In this document: positions 45,601 to 52,374 of the stretch, in pieces | Position numbering within the stretch: position 1 is the stretch's first letter | Layout: every line of letters starts with the position of its first letter | Source of the DNA: an alpha proteobacterium SCGC AAA028-D10 | GTDB lineage: Bacteria; Pseudomonadota; Alphaproteobacteria; Pelagibacterales; Pelagibacteraceae | Assembly: GCA_000510845.1 (NCBI GenBank) | Contig: AZOF01000002.1 | Location: 62,001 to 126,000, forward strand | DNA: 64,000 bases | Direction of reading: 5' to 3' | Position numbers and translations under genes: made by a program | The notes under the pieces: model-generated | The model's database searches: none | The model's input: the letters and a program-made list of their open reading frames with translations, nothing else | Told to the model about the DNA's origin: nothing

Positions 45601-46075
45601 AATATTTTACATTCAAGCAGATCATGAAGGTAATAGTCAAAGAAGCAATGAAGAGGCAGATATAGTTGCAAACATAGTAAAAAGTTTTTTAGGAAGGGAT
45701 TTGTTTGATAAGGAAGGAAAAAAACGCCAACTAAATATAGAAGATATATTAGTTATCAGTCCTTACAACGCACAAACAAATTATTTAGCATCCAAACTAG
45801 ATCAAGGTGCAAGAGTGGGCACAATTGACAAATTTCAAGGACAAGAAGGTTCAATCACAATAATTTCAATGACATCATCGGATGTTGAGTGTTTGCCTAG
45901 AAATTTAGATTTTGCATTAGATAGAAATAGATTGAATGTTGCATTGTCCAGGTCTCAATTAATATCTATTGTTATTTTTAATCCTAGACTATTAGATGTT
46001 TATCCAACTACAAAAGAACAGTTGGTTCTTCTGAATAATTTCTGCAAATTATTAAAATATAAATTGGATAATTAA
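42698..46075 (+). CDS. TM0106-type RecB-like nuclease / RNase H-like / SF1 helicase fusion
   Basis: The 1125-aa protein joins three parts. Residues 1-225: a RecB/Cas4-like PD-(D/E)XK nuclease (GEFDFLEI, SYEVSDTKNT) with a Cys cluster, KCSYCKTCPWQETC plus an early Cys near residue 18, likely binding Fe-S. About 310-490: an RNase H-like/DEDD exonuclease domain (LFFDMES, then the conserved EYNKEDCYSTAQF). About 650-1125: a Dna2/Upf1-like SF1 helicase with Walker A GPPGTGKTRVAA (near 738), Walker B VDEAGQFT (near 857), GDQNQLGSPVE and TIDKFQGQEGS. Related proteins are annotated TM0106-family nucleases. Probable role: processing of DNA or RNA-DNA ends, in defence or element replication. Confidence 0.9.
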   Translation: MTKNLYSPSMFKNYLNCKYKIYNEFYQEKLDLKRREDSESDKLRFAKGIQFENDYFEELKKKYSKVIDLKRNDKKTSQEDIAKKTIECMKEGYEVIRGGYLIDEKWRGEFDFLEINKKIKSKLGNYSYEVSDTKNTSKVKSDHIFQVVIYDNLLEKIQGVKSKDFHIILKEMKKETVELENVSEFVLMQKKKYEYFVENEIDTAKPEKCSYCKTCPWQETCETIWKEKDSLDLIWNMRKNTRKKFQKLGIDTVLKLSQQDPDKVFEDIAIETSRKFITFAKLIKKEEQSGKPEYLPVPDDPDLMRGLRRLPRPSEGDLFFDMESVQDHIVDGKLEYLFGIYYEENKQPKYKLFWSHNKEEEKNNLIKFFDFIDDNFKKYPDSFIYHYANYEVEALERLTQHYNEKEIQLVHLLNKNKFVDLFSIATQTIFATSGYSIKDLEKYYNFKRKSDIRKGTVSEDYYIKWLNTKDQKYLDEIGEYNKEDCYSTAQFRNWLLEIRDKNLPWFEPEVKEINLRPREEKMQAYEKKLKESDLENKDLQKIVYDILGFYYRENKPEYRRYFSRKLKDHEELVEDTECIGNMRKYAEPRPNDKETSYIFTYTYDDQDFKLKKGDQINIANDLLVLEEQGAGTIHSIDYYKKIVEIKRTTKKEYLPDLISIGPTGPVAIDTLEQSIFKFVDSLVSKEKKYNALKSVLTKQTPKIKGIKQGDKILKTHDYDKEIPKIISELDESYLYIQGPPGTGKTRVAANSIVELLKSGKKVGITGNSHKVIHNLIDRVISFARDKKFKFKGSHKYSRNEEHIYKEKDVKENEFFTSFNKAEYFQEFLDAEGAYLVTGTQHYFANKVNDDKLDYLFVDEAGQFTLADIVAIGRSTKNIILVGDQNQLGSPVEGVHPGESSKSILNFLLGDLETIPEDKGIFLNTTYRLHPKLNEFISHNFYDDKLVCHKDNKLRSLNLDGHSSIHSEGIFYIQADHEGNSQRSNEEADIVANIVKSFLGRDLFDKEGKKRQLNIEDILVISPYNAQTNYLASKLDQGARVGTIDKFQGQEGSITIISMTSSDVECLPRNLDFALDRNRLNVALSRSQLISIVIFNPRLLDVYPTTKEQLVLLNNFCKLLKYKLDN

Positions 46076-46099
46076 ATTTCACTATGCTACACTTTTTAT

Positions 46100-47032
46100 G
46101 TGTCAATAAAATTTCCGACAAATCCTTTCAAGATTGTAGGACCGCAAGATTATTATAAATATGAAAAAACAAAATTTTCTGAAGATTATGTTGGTGAAAA
46201 TTTTAAAAGCGTTGGATGGAATGTCTATCAACCTTTTAGAGATAAAGGCATAGATTTAATAATCTCTAAATATATTTGTCCAAAAGGTCATACCGATTTA
46301 AATAAAAATTTAAATGGAGAAAAATGTGATATTTGTAAAATAGATTCAGTCAAAATTTTATATTTCATACAAGTCAAAACAAGAGAAACTAAAGAGACCA
46401 AAAATAAAAACGGCGAAGTAACAAAGACTACTTTTGGATGGACACTAGGTACTAAAGATTTTGAAACAGACCCAAGAAAATTGTTTGTTATGTTTTCAAA
46501 TAATCCGGATGTTTTTTTAATTATATCAATCAATGATTACCTAAATTTATATTTGAAAACAAAAAAACCAAACTATTTTCAAGAGTATTCTTTTAGAAAA
46601 GGTAACGATAGAGATCATTCTATAAGTTATAACTATGATGAAAACATGTGGTATTTTTCATCTAAGCATACAAAATTATCTATAAATGAATATCTAAATT
46701 TGGAAGGATTAAAAAAAATTCATAAATACACTGATATCAATAATTTCCAAAAATTGAGCGATGAGATAGTTAATTTTAAAAATAAATATTTCTTAACTTT
46801 TAAAAAAACCAAAACTTTTAAAATTAATGATAACGAGTTTGACGAAATGAATAAAGAAATATTAAAATTAATAACTAAAGAAAAAAAATATTTTTTAGAC
46901 TTAAAAAAAAGCAATTACGAAAAATTAATAAAACTTAAACAAATCAAAATGGGCAAAGGAAAAGAGAAAAGTATTTTTGATAGTATTATCAATTATTTTG
47001 TGGACCCTGAAAGTATTAAACCTGGCAATTAA
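46100..47032 (+). CDS. PD-(D/E)XK-type putative restriction endonuclease
   Basis: The 310-aa protein (GTG start) has a nuclease-like core: Glu33 on a helix, GIDLIIS with Asp52, and YFIQVKTRE with Gln91-x-Lys93, which is the D...(E/Q)xK arrangement of Mrr-like and type II enzymes. A zinc-binding insert with CPKGH and CDIC (Cys60, His64, Cys76, Cys79) lies between the two catalytic elements. It stands 4 bases before a zinc-ribbon gene and facing a DNA methyltransferase, so a restriction-modification role is likely. The sequence specificity is unknown. Confidence 0.72.
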   Translation: MSIKFPTNPFKIVGPQDYYKYEKTKFSEDYVGENFKSVGWNVYQPFRDKGIDLIISKYICPKGHTDLNKNLNGEKCDICKIDSVKILYFIQVKTRETKETKNKNGEVTKTTFGWTLGTKDFETDPRKLFVMFSNNPDVFLIISINDYLNLYLKTKKPNYFQEYSFRKGNDRDHSISYNYDENMWYFSSKHTKLSINEYLNLEGLKKIHKYTDINNFQKLSDEIVNFKNKYFLTFKKTKTFKINDNEFDEMNKEILKLITKEKKYFLDLKKSNYEKLIKLKQIKMGKGKEKSIFDSIINYFVDPESIKPGN

Positions 47033-47036
47033 TAAT

Positions 47037-47702
47037 ATGAATATAGTTGAAAAATCGGTTGGATATAAATTAGAAACCTTAGGTTTCGATGTTTTTTATG
47101 ATTATTCAAATAATATTTTTAATATATCCAAACTTATTTGCAAAAATTGTGACGCTTCGTGGTTTAATGAACTTAATCAATGTATTTTTTGTTCTTCAAC
47201 TTTTTTTTATTCTTATACTTGCTCAAATAGAGATTGTTTAAAAACATTTTCAATAACCATGGATAAAAAAAAGGGCAATGATAAAAAAAAATCTACCCCG
47301 ACATGTGATATTTGTAATTCAATTTTATATAAAGATTGTTTTAATGATGATTGTATTTCAAATAAAAATACTTTTATTAGAGAAGAAATTATAAATTTAA
47401 CAAATGAGGAAGGATTATTTTTTAATAAATCATCATTTAAAATATCACAACACTGGTGTCTAAAATGCGGAAACAATCAAAGTTATTATAATTCTGCTAC
47501 TTTAAAAGTAGAAGTAGTTAATAATATTAACGATCTAGAAAAATTTAAAAAAAATAAAATTATTAATAACTATATATTTTATCTTCTTAATAATGAAAAA
47601 TTTTTAACTATCACAAGCAATGATTTTGTTTTAAATGAATTGCAAGATCTTAATAAATATAAAGATGACCTTGAAATTAAGAACCTTAAATTTGTTTATT
47701 AA
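47037..47702 (+). CDS. Zinc-ribbon protein associated with the restriction-modification genes
   Basis: I chose ATG 47037 (221 aa); an upstream frame start lies inside the endonuclease gene. Not recognised as a family. It holds at least four zinc-ribbon-like pairs: CKNC and CIFC near residues 35-52, CSNRDC, CDIC, and WCLKCGNN. The N-terminus (VEKSVGYKLETLGFDVFYDY) resembles the helix and strand that open small PD-(D/E)XK domains, also seen in the preceding gene, but no catalytic motif follows. It may be a specificity or accessory subunit. The last 17 bases overlap the convergent methyltransferase gene. Confidence 0.6.
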   Translation: MNIVEKSVGYKLETLGFDVFYDYSNNIFNISKLICKNCDASWFNELNQCIFCSSTFFYSYTCSNRDCLKTFSITMDKKKGNDKKKSTPTCDICNSILYKDCFNDDCISNKNTFIREEIINLTNEEGLFFNKSSFKISQHWCLKCGNNQSYYNSATLKVEVVNNINDLEKFKKNKIINNYIFYLLNNEKFLTITSNDFVLNELQDLNKYKDDLEIKNLKFVY

Positions 47703-48945
47703 GTTTCTCTTCTTTAGTTAGATCAAATTCATCGTATTTTATTTTATTTTTAAAGAAATCATCATTATCCAAATCAATATTTCTAATGATTGCTTTTCCA
47801 AATTCTTTTTTATTTAATTCTATTCCTACACCAACTCTATTAAGTTGAGCGGCAACTTTAGGACTTGTAAAACTTCCTGCAAATGGATCTAAAACTTTTT
47901 CACCTACATATGAAAACATTTTTATCGCCATTTCGGGAATATCTGGTGGAAAAGGAGCGGTATGACCAACCGTGTTGTCACCTTTCGAATTAATCTTAAT
48001 TACAGGTCCTAATTTAATAATATCTCTTCTCCATCTTTTAATGAAATCCAACTCTATTGCATTTTCTTTAGTTTGATTAAATGGTGATTGTGTAATGTTA
48101 GTTTTTTTTGAAAATCTTTTTCCTCTATTAGATTCGCTTCTTTCAAAACATTTTTCATTTTTGCATTCCCAACTTTGTAAACCGGGCATTGATTGTGTAT
48201 TTCCATTGACATCTAAACTTCCACAACGAGGACAGGGATATCTAGTTAAGTCTAATCTATGTTTATGAAAAACTAAGATGTGTTCATAACAATTTAAAGG
48301 ATATTGATAGAGAGGATATGGAGTTCCTGAATTTTTATTTCTCTCACTCTGAACTTCACCTTTATCCCAAATAAAATCATCTACAAAAGTAAAACCTATA
48401 TCTTCGAAAATTTTTGTAAAATAAGCGCCAAGAGGAATTCTTTGTTTTCCCCAAACTGATTTTGTTTTTGTGTTTGGATTATCGAATATATCGCCAACGT
48501 TAAAAACCCAAACTCTATTATTGTCTAAAACTCTATAAGTTTCTTTTAATATTTCGGTCATATCATCCAGATATTCATTTACATCTCTCCATTGAGAGTA
48601 CTCTCGAGCATTATAATAAGGAGGAGAGGTCACCATTAATTGAACAGATTCACTGTCCATTTTTTTTAATGCATTAAGACAATCACCCCAAACAATTTTA
48701 AGATTTGATTTTGAACTATCTAAAAATGAATTAAATTTTTTATCTGCATCTTCATATTCAGATTGATATTTTTTCTTTACTAAATCGCAGTAAATTTTAT
48801 CAAAATAATGTATATAATCTTTTGTTTCTGAAAATTTTTTACTTTTGAGATCTTTAATTAAACTATCAAATTCTTTATCTGTAAGAATTTTCTTAAGATA
48901 ATCCTCACTAGTTTTTATAATTTTATCAAAATAATTATTAAACAT
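47686..48945 (-). CDS. DNA methyltransferase, beta class (N4-cytosine or N6-adenine)
   Basis: The 419-aa protein has catalytic motif IV VTSPPYYNAREYS (TSPPY at 106-110) before SAM motif I DPFAGSFTSPKVA (from 353), the beta-class order. The Ser-Pro-Pro-Tyr form favours N4-cytosine methylation, though N6-adenine is possible. A zinc ribbon (YPCPRCGSLD...WECKNEKCF) is inserted between them. It lies convergent to the putative endonuclease and zinc-ribbon genes, overlapping the latter by 17 bases, and downstream of a leftward small-gene operon including an RHH protein. It probably protects sites from the neighbouring endonuclease. Confidence 0.9.
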   Translation of the reverse strand: MFNNYFDKIIKTSEDYLKKILTDKEFDSLIKDLKSKKFSETKDYIHYFDKIYCDLVKKKYQSEYEDADKKFNSFLDSSKSNLKIVWGDCLNALKKMDSESVQLMVTSPPYYNAREYSQWRDVNEYLDDMTEILKETYRVLDNNRVWVFNVGDIFDNPNTKTKSVWGKQRIPLGAYFTKIFEDIGFTFVDDFIWDKGEVQSERNKNSGTPYPLYQYPLNCYEHILVFHKHRLDLTRYPCPRCGSLDVNGNTQSMPGLQSWECKNEKCFERSESNRGKRFSKKTNITQSPFNQTKENAIELDFIKRWRRDIIKLGPVIKINSKGDNTVGHTAPFPPDIPEMAIKMFSYVGEKVLDPFAGSFTSPKVAAQLNRVGVGIELNKKEFGKAIIRNIDLDNDDFFKNKIKYDEFDLTKEEKLNKQI

Positions 48946-48971
48946 TTAATTAGCAAAGATTAATACATTAA

Positions 48972-49130
48972 TTAAGTTTTAGAAGAAACATATCTCCTCA
49001 TCGCACCTTCTACGATTTGACTATATTTTCTCATATCTTTGTTGGCGGTTTGTTTAAATGTTTCAAAGACATTTTTATCAACTGAAAATGTAACAAGTTT
49101 CTTTTTTATCTTTTGTGTTTGATTAAACAT
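48972..49130 (-). CDS. Ribbon-helix-helix DNA-binding protein (52 aa)
   Basis: A small gene with the reading MFNQTQKIKKKLVTFSVDKN and then VFETFKQTANKDMRKYSQIVEGAMRRYV: a basic N-terminus, one beta strand (KKLVTFSV) and two helices, the MetJ/Arc/CopG fold (each quoted stretch is a separate element; VFETFKQTANK and YSQIVEGAMRRYV are the two helices). Its start is 1 base after the stop of the 100-aa gene. It ends 26 bases before the methyltransferase gene, so it may control that gene or act as an antitoxin. Confidence 0.7.
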   Translation of the reverse strand: MFNQTQKIKKKLVTFSVDKNVFETFKQTANKDMRKYSQIVEGAMRRYVSSKT

Positions 49131-49131
49131 T

Positions 49132-49434
49132 TTAATCCTCAAATTTAACAATTGTTTTCTTTTTAACTTTATTCATCGCAATGACACGATCTCTTTCCAA
49201 CAAGATAAGATTTGTGAACCCATTTAAAATTGCCATAAAATATGGATTATATCTGTCTTTTAATAATTCAGAATATGCATCAGTAATTGCCACTGATGGA
49301 TGCATATCAAAATGACTTAATATATTTTCAAACTGCCGTTCTAGTTCCTGTACTGATAAAATATTATTAATAGGTGGTACATTATCTTTCTTTTCTACCA
49401 CCTTTATAATTGCCTGTTTTAGTGTGTAATTCAT
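49132..49434 (-). CDS. Hypothetical protein (100 aa)
   Basis: Not recognised. It is mostly helical (residues 27-46 and 60-90 look amphipathic) with a basic C-terminal tail KVKKKTIVKFED. Its start abuts the stop of the 42-aa gene and its stop abuts the RHH gene start, so the three form a coupled leftward operon. Confidence 0.6.
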   Translation of the reverse strand: MNYTLKQAIIKVVEKKDNVPPINNILSVQELERQFENILSHFDMHPSVAITDAYSELLKDRYNPYFMAILNGFTNLILLERDRVIAMNKVKKKTIVKFED

Positions 49435-49563
49435 TTAAATAACCTTTCCTAGTTCTTTACTTAATCTTTTAATTTCAAATAACATTTGTCCTAGAATTCC
49501 TATTTGTACAAAAGGATCTCTAGTTTTTTCATAATCAGATATTAGTTTTTTAATCTTATTCAT
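49435..49563 (-). CDS. Small protein, 42 aa, head of the leftward RHH operon
   Basis: This short frame reads MNKIKKLISDYEKTRDPFVQ and ends EIKRLSKELGKVI. It has an AGGAAT ribosome-binding site 4 bases before the ATG and no gap to the next gene, which support translation. Predicted helical. Function unknown. Confidence 0.5.
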   Translation of the reverse strand: MNKIKKLISDYEKTRDPFVQIGILGQMLFEIKRLSKELGKVI

Positions 49564-49752
49564 TTATTCCTTTTTCTAGTTTAGTTGCTTCGCAACAAGA
49601 CTAGCGTCTTGACTCATTTAGATACTCATCTTGCGTAAACGTCTTTGTTCTAGACAAGACTCTGCCTATACAGACCAAAAAATCATCTGTTATAGATTTG
49701 AGTCTTGTAGTCTTGCGTATAACGTTTCGCTTTAGACCTAACACCAAGTTCT

Positions 49753-49978
49753 TTGAAGTGATTAAAACGCAGAAACGGTCGTGTTTCACTGCGCTAGATA
49801 AATCTAGAAACTTCTAACTCTGCCAGACACCTTTACTTTTGTCTGCCGACGCTTGACTAGATTATGATGTTAGAGATAACCTAGTTCAATGGGATTTGAC
49901 AGTCAGCGTCTCACCCACGTTTTTCACATACACATAATAAAATTCAAATCGATATGACGCAGTTTTTAATCACTTCAA
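49753..49978. repeat. Perfect 15-bp inverted repeat spanning 226 bp
   Basis: TTGAAGTGATTAAAA (49753-49767) and TTTTAATCACTTCAA (49964-49978) are exact reverse complements. Too far apart for a simple hairpin, they resemble inverted recombination or protein-binding sites. Confidence 0.7.
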
Positions 49979-50195
49979 CTTACGTCATTATTTTCAATTT
50001 TTAATAAACTAACAAAAGTTTATTATTTCTATTTATACAAGTTCTAACGTTCAGATTTTATACGCAGTCAAAATACGATCTTACGCAGGTTTTATTCTAT
50101 GCGTTAGAACGATTTAAACGTCTATGGACAGACTTTATTTAGTTTTATGTAATATCTATCGTTTTGAGATTTTTTGATGAAACCAGACAGTCCTG

Positions 50196-50208
50196 GTGAT
50201 AATATCAC
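50196..50208. promoter_or_regulatory. Palindrome immediately upstream of the PD-(D/E)XK gene at 50212
   Basis: GTGATA-A-TATCAC ends 3 bases before the ATG and is preceded by a hairpin ACCAG-6 nt-CTGGT (50182-50197), overlapping by two bases. It stands where a ribosome-binding site would be, so it could block translation or bind a repressor. Confidence 0.55.
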
Positions 50209-50211
50209 TTA

Positions 50212-50748
50212 ATGGAAAATAACTCTCCACAATCTGCAGTTCTCGGAGCATCTGGAGAATACTTAATACTTTCTAACTTATTAAGATTAAATTTTGTAGC
50301 AGGCAAAGCACCAGATAATACAAAAGATTATGATTTGATAGTTCTTAACAAAAGTGGAACCTCATCATCTCCAATACAAGTTAAAACAACTTTTAAAGAG
50401 ATGCATTGGATTCTTAATGTTAAACACGAAAAAGCAATTAAGAATTTAATATTTTGTTTTGTTTATATGTCTAAGACTTCTCATGAGAGTGAAATATTTG
50501 TTATAAATTCAGAAAAAGTTTCATCTATCATTTCAACTTCTCATAAAATTTGGTTAAAATTACCTGGTTTTAAGGGAAAAAAACATAATGACAATCCTAT
50601 GCGTGCATTACATAGAGATTATAATTTTTTTACAAAAACTGATAATTTTAAGAAATATTTAAATAAAGATGAAATTAAATTTATAAATGATCATCAATCA
50701 GGTTGGATGAAAAAATATAAAGATGCTTGGTACCTAATAAATAAATAA
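50212..50748 (+). CDS. Predicted PD-(D/E)XK-fold nuclease-like protein (178 aa)
   Basis: The N-terminus has the compact nuclease-like pattern: GASGEYLILSNLLR with Glu17, DYDLIVLN with Asp41, and SPIQVKTT with Gln56-x-Lys58. This matches the order of catalytic residues in PD-(D/E)XK nucleases and is the same E-D-QxK pattern as in the endonuclease at 46100. The second half is helical and basic. It stands alone in its direction, after the structured 648-bp region. Substrate unknown; a stand-alone defence or housekeeping nuclease for the element is possible. Confidence 0.6.
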   Translation: MENNSPQSAVLGASGEYLILSNLLRLNFVAGKAPDNTKDYDLIVLNKSGTSSSPIQVKTTFKEMHWILNVKHEKAIKNLIFCFVYMSKTSHESEIFVINSEKVSSIISTSHKIWLKLPGFKGKKHNDNPMRALHRDYNFFTKTDNFKKYLNKDEIKFINDHQSGWMKKYKDAWYLINK

Positions 50749-50766
50749 TTTTTTTTTAGTATCTAA

Positions 50767-51099
50767 TTAACTGTTAATTCCCCAAGGAGATTTAAGATAA
50801 GCAACCATCACAGTTCTTCTATCATAAAGTAAAGACTCATAAGTTGATATAAAACCTGGTCTTACTTTGTTGTATTTCTCTCTCGCAGTGGGATTAGATT
50901 TCATATAATTTTCGTATCTCTCTATCGCCTCTTCAGGTTTTACAAGATCTACGTAATCAGAGTCCCAACTCTTTTCGACTGGCAAAAGATCCTCTTCTTT
51001 TGCTAACCAGAGATCATAACAATCATTTATTCTTGCGTTAGTGTCTTCTGGGTTAAGTTTATTATGTCTAATAAACTTTACATCGTTGGCATATGCCAT
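50767..51099 (-). CDS. Hypothetical protein (110 aa)
   Basis: Not recognised. It is a small soluble protein with a helical middle (PEEAIERYENYMKSNPTARE) and a C-terminal LYDRRTVMVAYLKSPWGINS. A strong ribosome-binding site (AAAGGAGAAAAG on the minus strand, a few bases before the ATG) supports the start. It converges on the nuclease-like gene (18 bases between). Confidence 0.6.
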   Translation of the reverse strand: MAYANDVKFIRHNKLNPEDTNARINDCYDLWLAKEEDLLPVEKSWDSDYVDLVKPEEAIERYENYMKSNPTAREKYNKVRPGFISTYESLLYDRRTVMVAYLKSPWGINS

Positions 51100-51321
51100 A
51101 CTTTTCTCCTTTCGGTTTGTTGTTTAAATTTTTTATTGATTTTGTGAGAACTTAAGAACTTCAAGTATTATTGATATGATTATTAAATATGGCAATTATT
51201 TGGTCTTTAAAAATATATTGTATTTATTTTTCGAATAGGATTATAATGGATTTAAGACGTTTGACGTAACCTTGTGATGTAATGTTAATTGGTCTTAAGT
51301 AGTAAGTCTTAATACTCTATG

Positions 51322-51338
51322 CGTATATTTTGTATACG
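51322..51338. promoter_or_regulatory. Hairpin/dyad upstream of LPWLN copy 2
   Basis: CGTATA-TTTTG-TATACG is a 6-bp perfect dyad 59 bases before the chosen ATG at 51398. The rest of the 298-bp gap 51100-51397 is AT-rich, with no other clear element. Confidence 0.4.
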
Positions 51339-51397
51339 TGTCTCATAACATTCCAAGTTTTCAAACTTCTAGCAAACTAACTAGAAAGGAAAAAACT

Positions 51398-51718
51398 ATG
51401 GATCGTTCTAAAATAGGTCAATTTTTTAAAGATACTTTTAAAAAAGATGACAGTAATACCCCAGTAAAATCAGGTGAAATAATTAATTTTATCTTCGCAA
51501 GATATAGTTTCAAAGAAAGAGAGGAACTAATGAATTTCATTGATGATTTCATTATTAATGAGTTTAATATCAGACAGTCCGAATTACCGTGGTTAAACGC
51601 GACTCAAAAAGATCGAGAAGAAGATTGGACAAATTTTTTTGTTTATTTACGTTTGGCGATTGCAAGAATATTAGATCAAGGACGTACTCATAATAGAAAA
51701 CAGAAAATATTGAATTAA
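51398..51718 (+). CDS. LPWLN-motif small protein, copy 2
   Basis: I chose ATG 51398 (106 aa), which has the ribosome-binding site AAAGGAA; an in-frame GTG 20 codons upstream lacks one. It aligns with the gene at 41017: LMNFIDDFIINEFNIRQSELPWLN and EDWTNFFVYLRLAIARIL (short key parts: EFNIRQSELPWLN, LRLAIARIL). Probably helical, basic. It heads a three-gene cassette with gaps of 1 base each, ending with the repeat protein. Function unknown. Confidence 0.65.
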   Translation: MDRSKIGQFFKDTFKKDDSNTPVKSGEIINFIFARYSFKEREELMNFIDDFIINEFNIRQSELPWLNATQKDREEDWTNFFVYLRLAIARILDQGRTHNRKQKILN

Positions 51719-51719
51719 A

Positions 51720-52373
51720 ATGAAACAAAAAAAAATCGGAGAGGTGAAGTTTCATCATTCCCAAGGTCATTACGAATTCATTTTTGATTATGGAGATTTG
51801 TATATGAGGGAGAATGTAGACTGGGATGAAGATGTAGAAAATTGTAGATCAGAAATTGTAATTAATGATCCCAAAGATATTCTAAGTTTAAACGTCTACA
51901 TCAAATATACTATTCCAAACCACAACGATATTCTTGAAATGAAAAAGAATAATACAAACCAATACAAAATAGATCCAAAAAAACATTTATATACTGTGGA
52001 ATTATTAAATTTTAGTCAAAAAGAAGGTAAATTTAGAATCTGTGAAGACTTCTGGATCGGTTATGAAGACACTATAAAAAAATTAATAAAACAATTTAAA
52101 AATTTAAAAGAGATTTATTTTTTTGGAAGGTATTTTAGAGAATCTGAAAATGGTTTTTCATTCGACCTCATCGACGATGATGATTATATTAGAAAAAACT
52201 GCAACATTCCTAAGTGGGAAGATTCTATGTTTATAGAACCAGCAGAAGACAAGGATTATCTTGAACAATTAATACTTTTAAAAAAACAAGTAGGAACAAA
52301 TGTTAAGATTAATTTTGAGTCATTATCAAAAGATTCTGAGAAATTAGTAAAGCAGTTTAAAATTACGGATTAA
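51720..52373 (+). CDS. Hypothetical protein (217 aa)
   Basis: Not recognised. It is acidic and beta-rich in the first half (EVKFHHSQGHYEFIFDYGDL) with an Asp-rich stretch LIDDDDY near residue 150; the C-terminal part is helical. No signal or membrane segment. Its start is 1 base after the LPWLN copy 2 stop, and the DUF4116-type gene follows after 1 base. Confidence 0.6.
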   Translation: MKQKKIGEVKFHHSQGHYEFIFDYGDLYMRENVDWDEDVENCRSEIVINDPKDILSLNVYIKYTIPNHNDILEMKKNNTNQYKIDPKKHLYTVELLNFSQKEGKFRICEDFWIGYEDTIKKLIKQFKNLKEIYFFGRYFRESENGFSFDLIDDDDYIRKNCNIPKWEDSMFIEPAEDKDYLEQLILLKKQVGTNVKINFESLSKDSEKLVKQFKITD

Positions 52374-52374
52374 A

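Larger units (their letters stand above)
49564..50211. other. 648-bp gene-free region with many inverted repeats
   Basis: I find no convincing gene here; the base composition is less AT-rich than the neighbouring genes. Dyads: GTTGC-TTC-GCAAC (49584-49596), CAAGAC-TAGC-GTCTTG (49596-49611), ACAAGACTC/GAGTCTTGT (49654-49662, 49700-49708), TTGAAGTGATTAAAA and its complement (49753-49767, 49964-49978), CAGACA/TGTCTG (49824-49829, 49840-49845), TAATAAACT-6 nt-AGTTTATTA (50002-50025) and GTTCTAACG/CGTTAGAAC (50041-50049, 50102-50110). An imperfect 27-nt direct repeat is at 49629-49655 and 49711-49737. Candidates: element replication origin, structured RNAs or recombination site. Confidence 0.6.

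Noticed and set aside
46977-47702. Longer start for the zinc-ribbon gene
   Set aside because: The extra 20 codons lie in the end of the endonuclease gene; the ATG at 47037 follows its stop by 4 bases, as in other pairs of this element.
49601-49789. A 62-codon leftward open frame in the gene-free region
   Set aside because: It has no ribosome-binding site, no family resemblance, and covers hairpins and inverted repeats that better explain the sequence.
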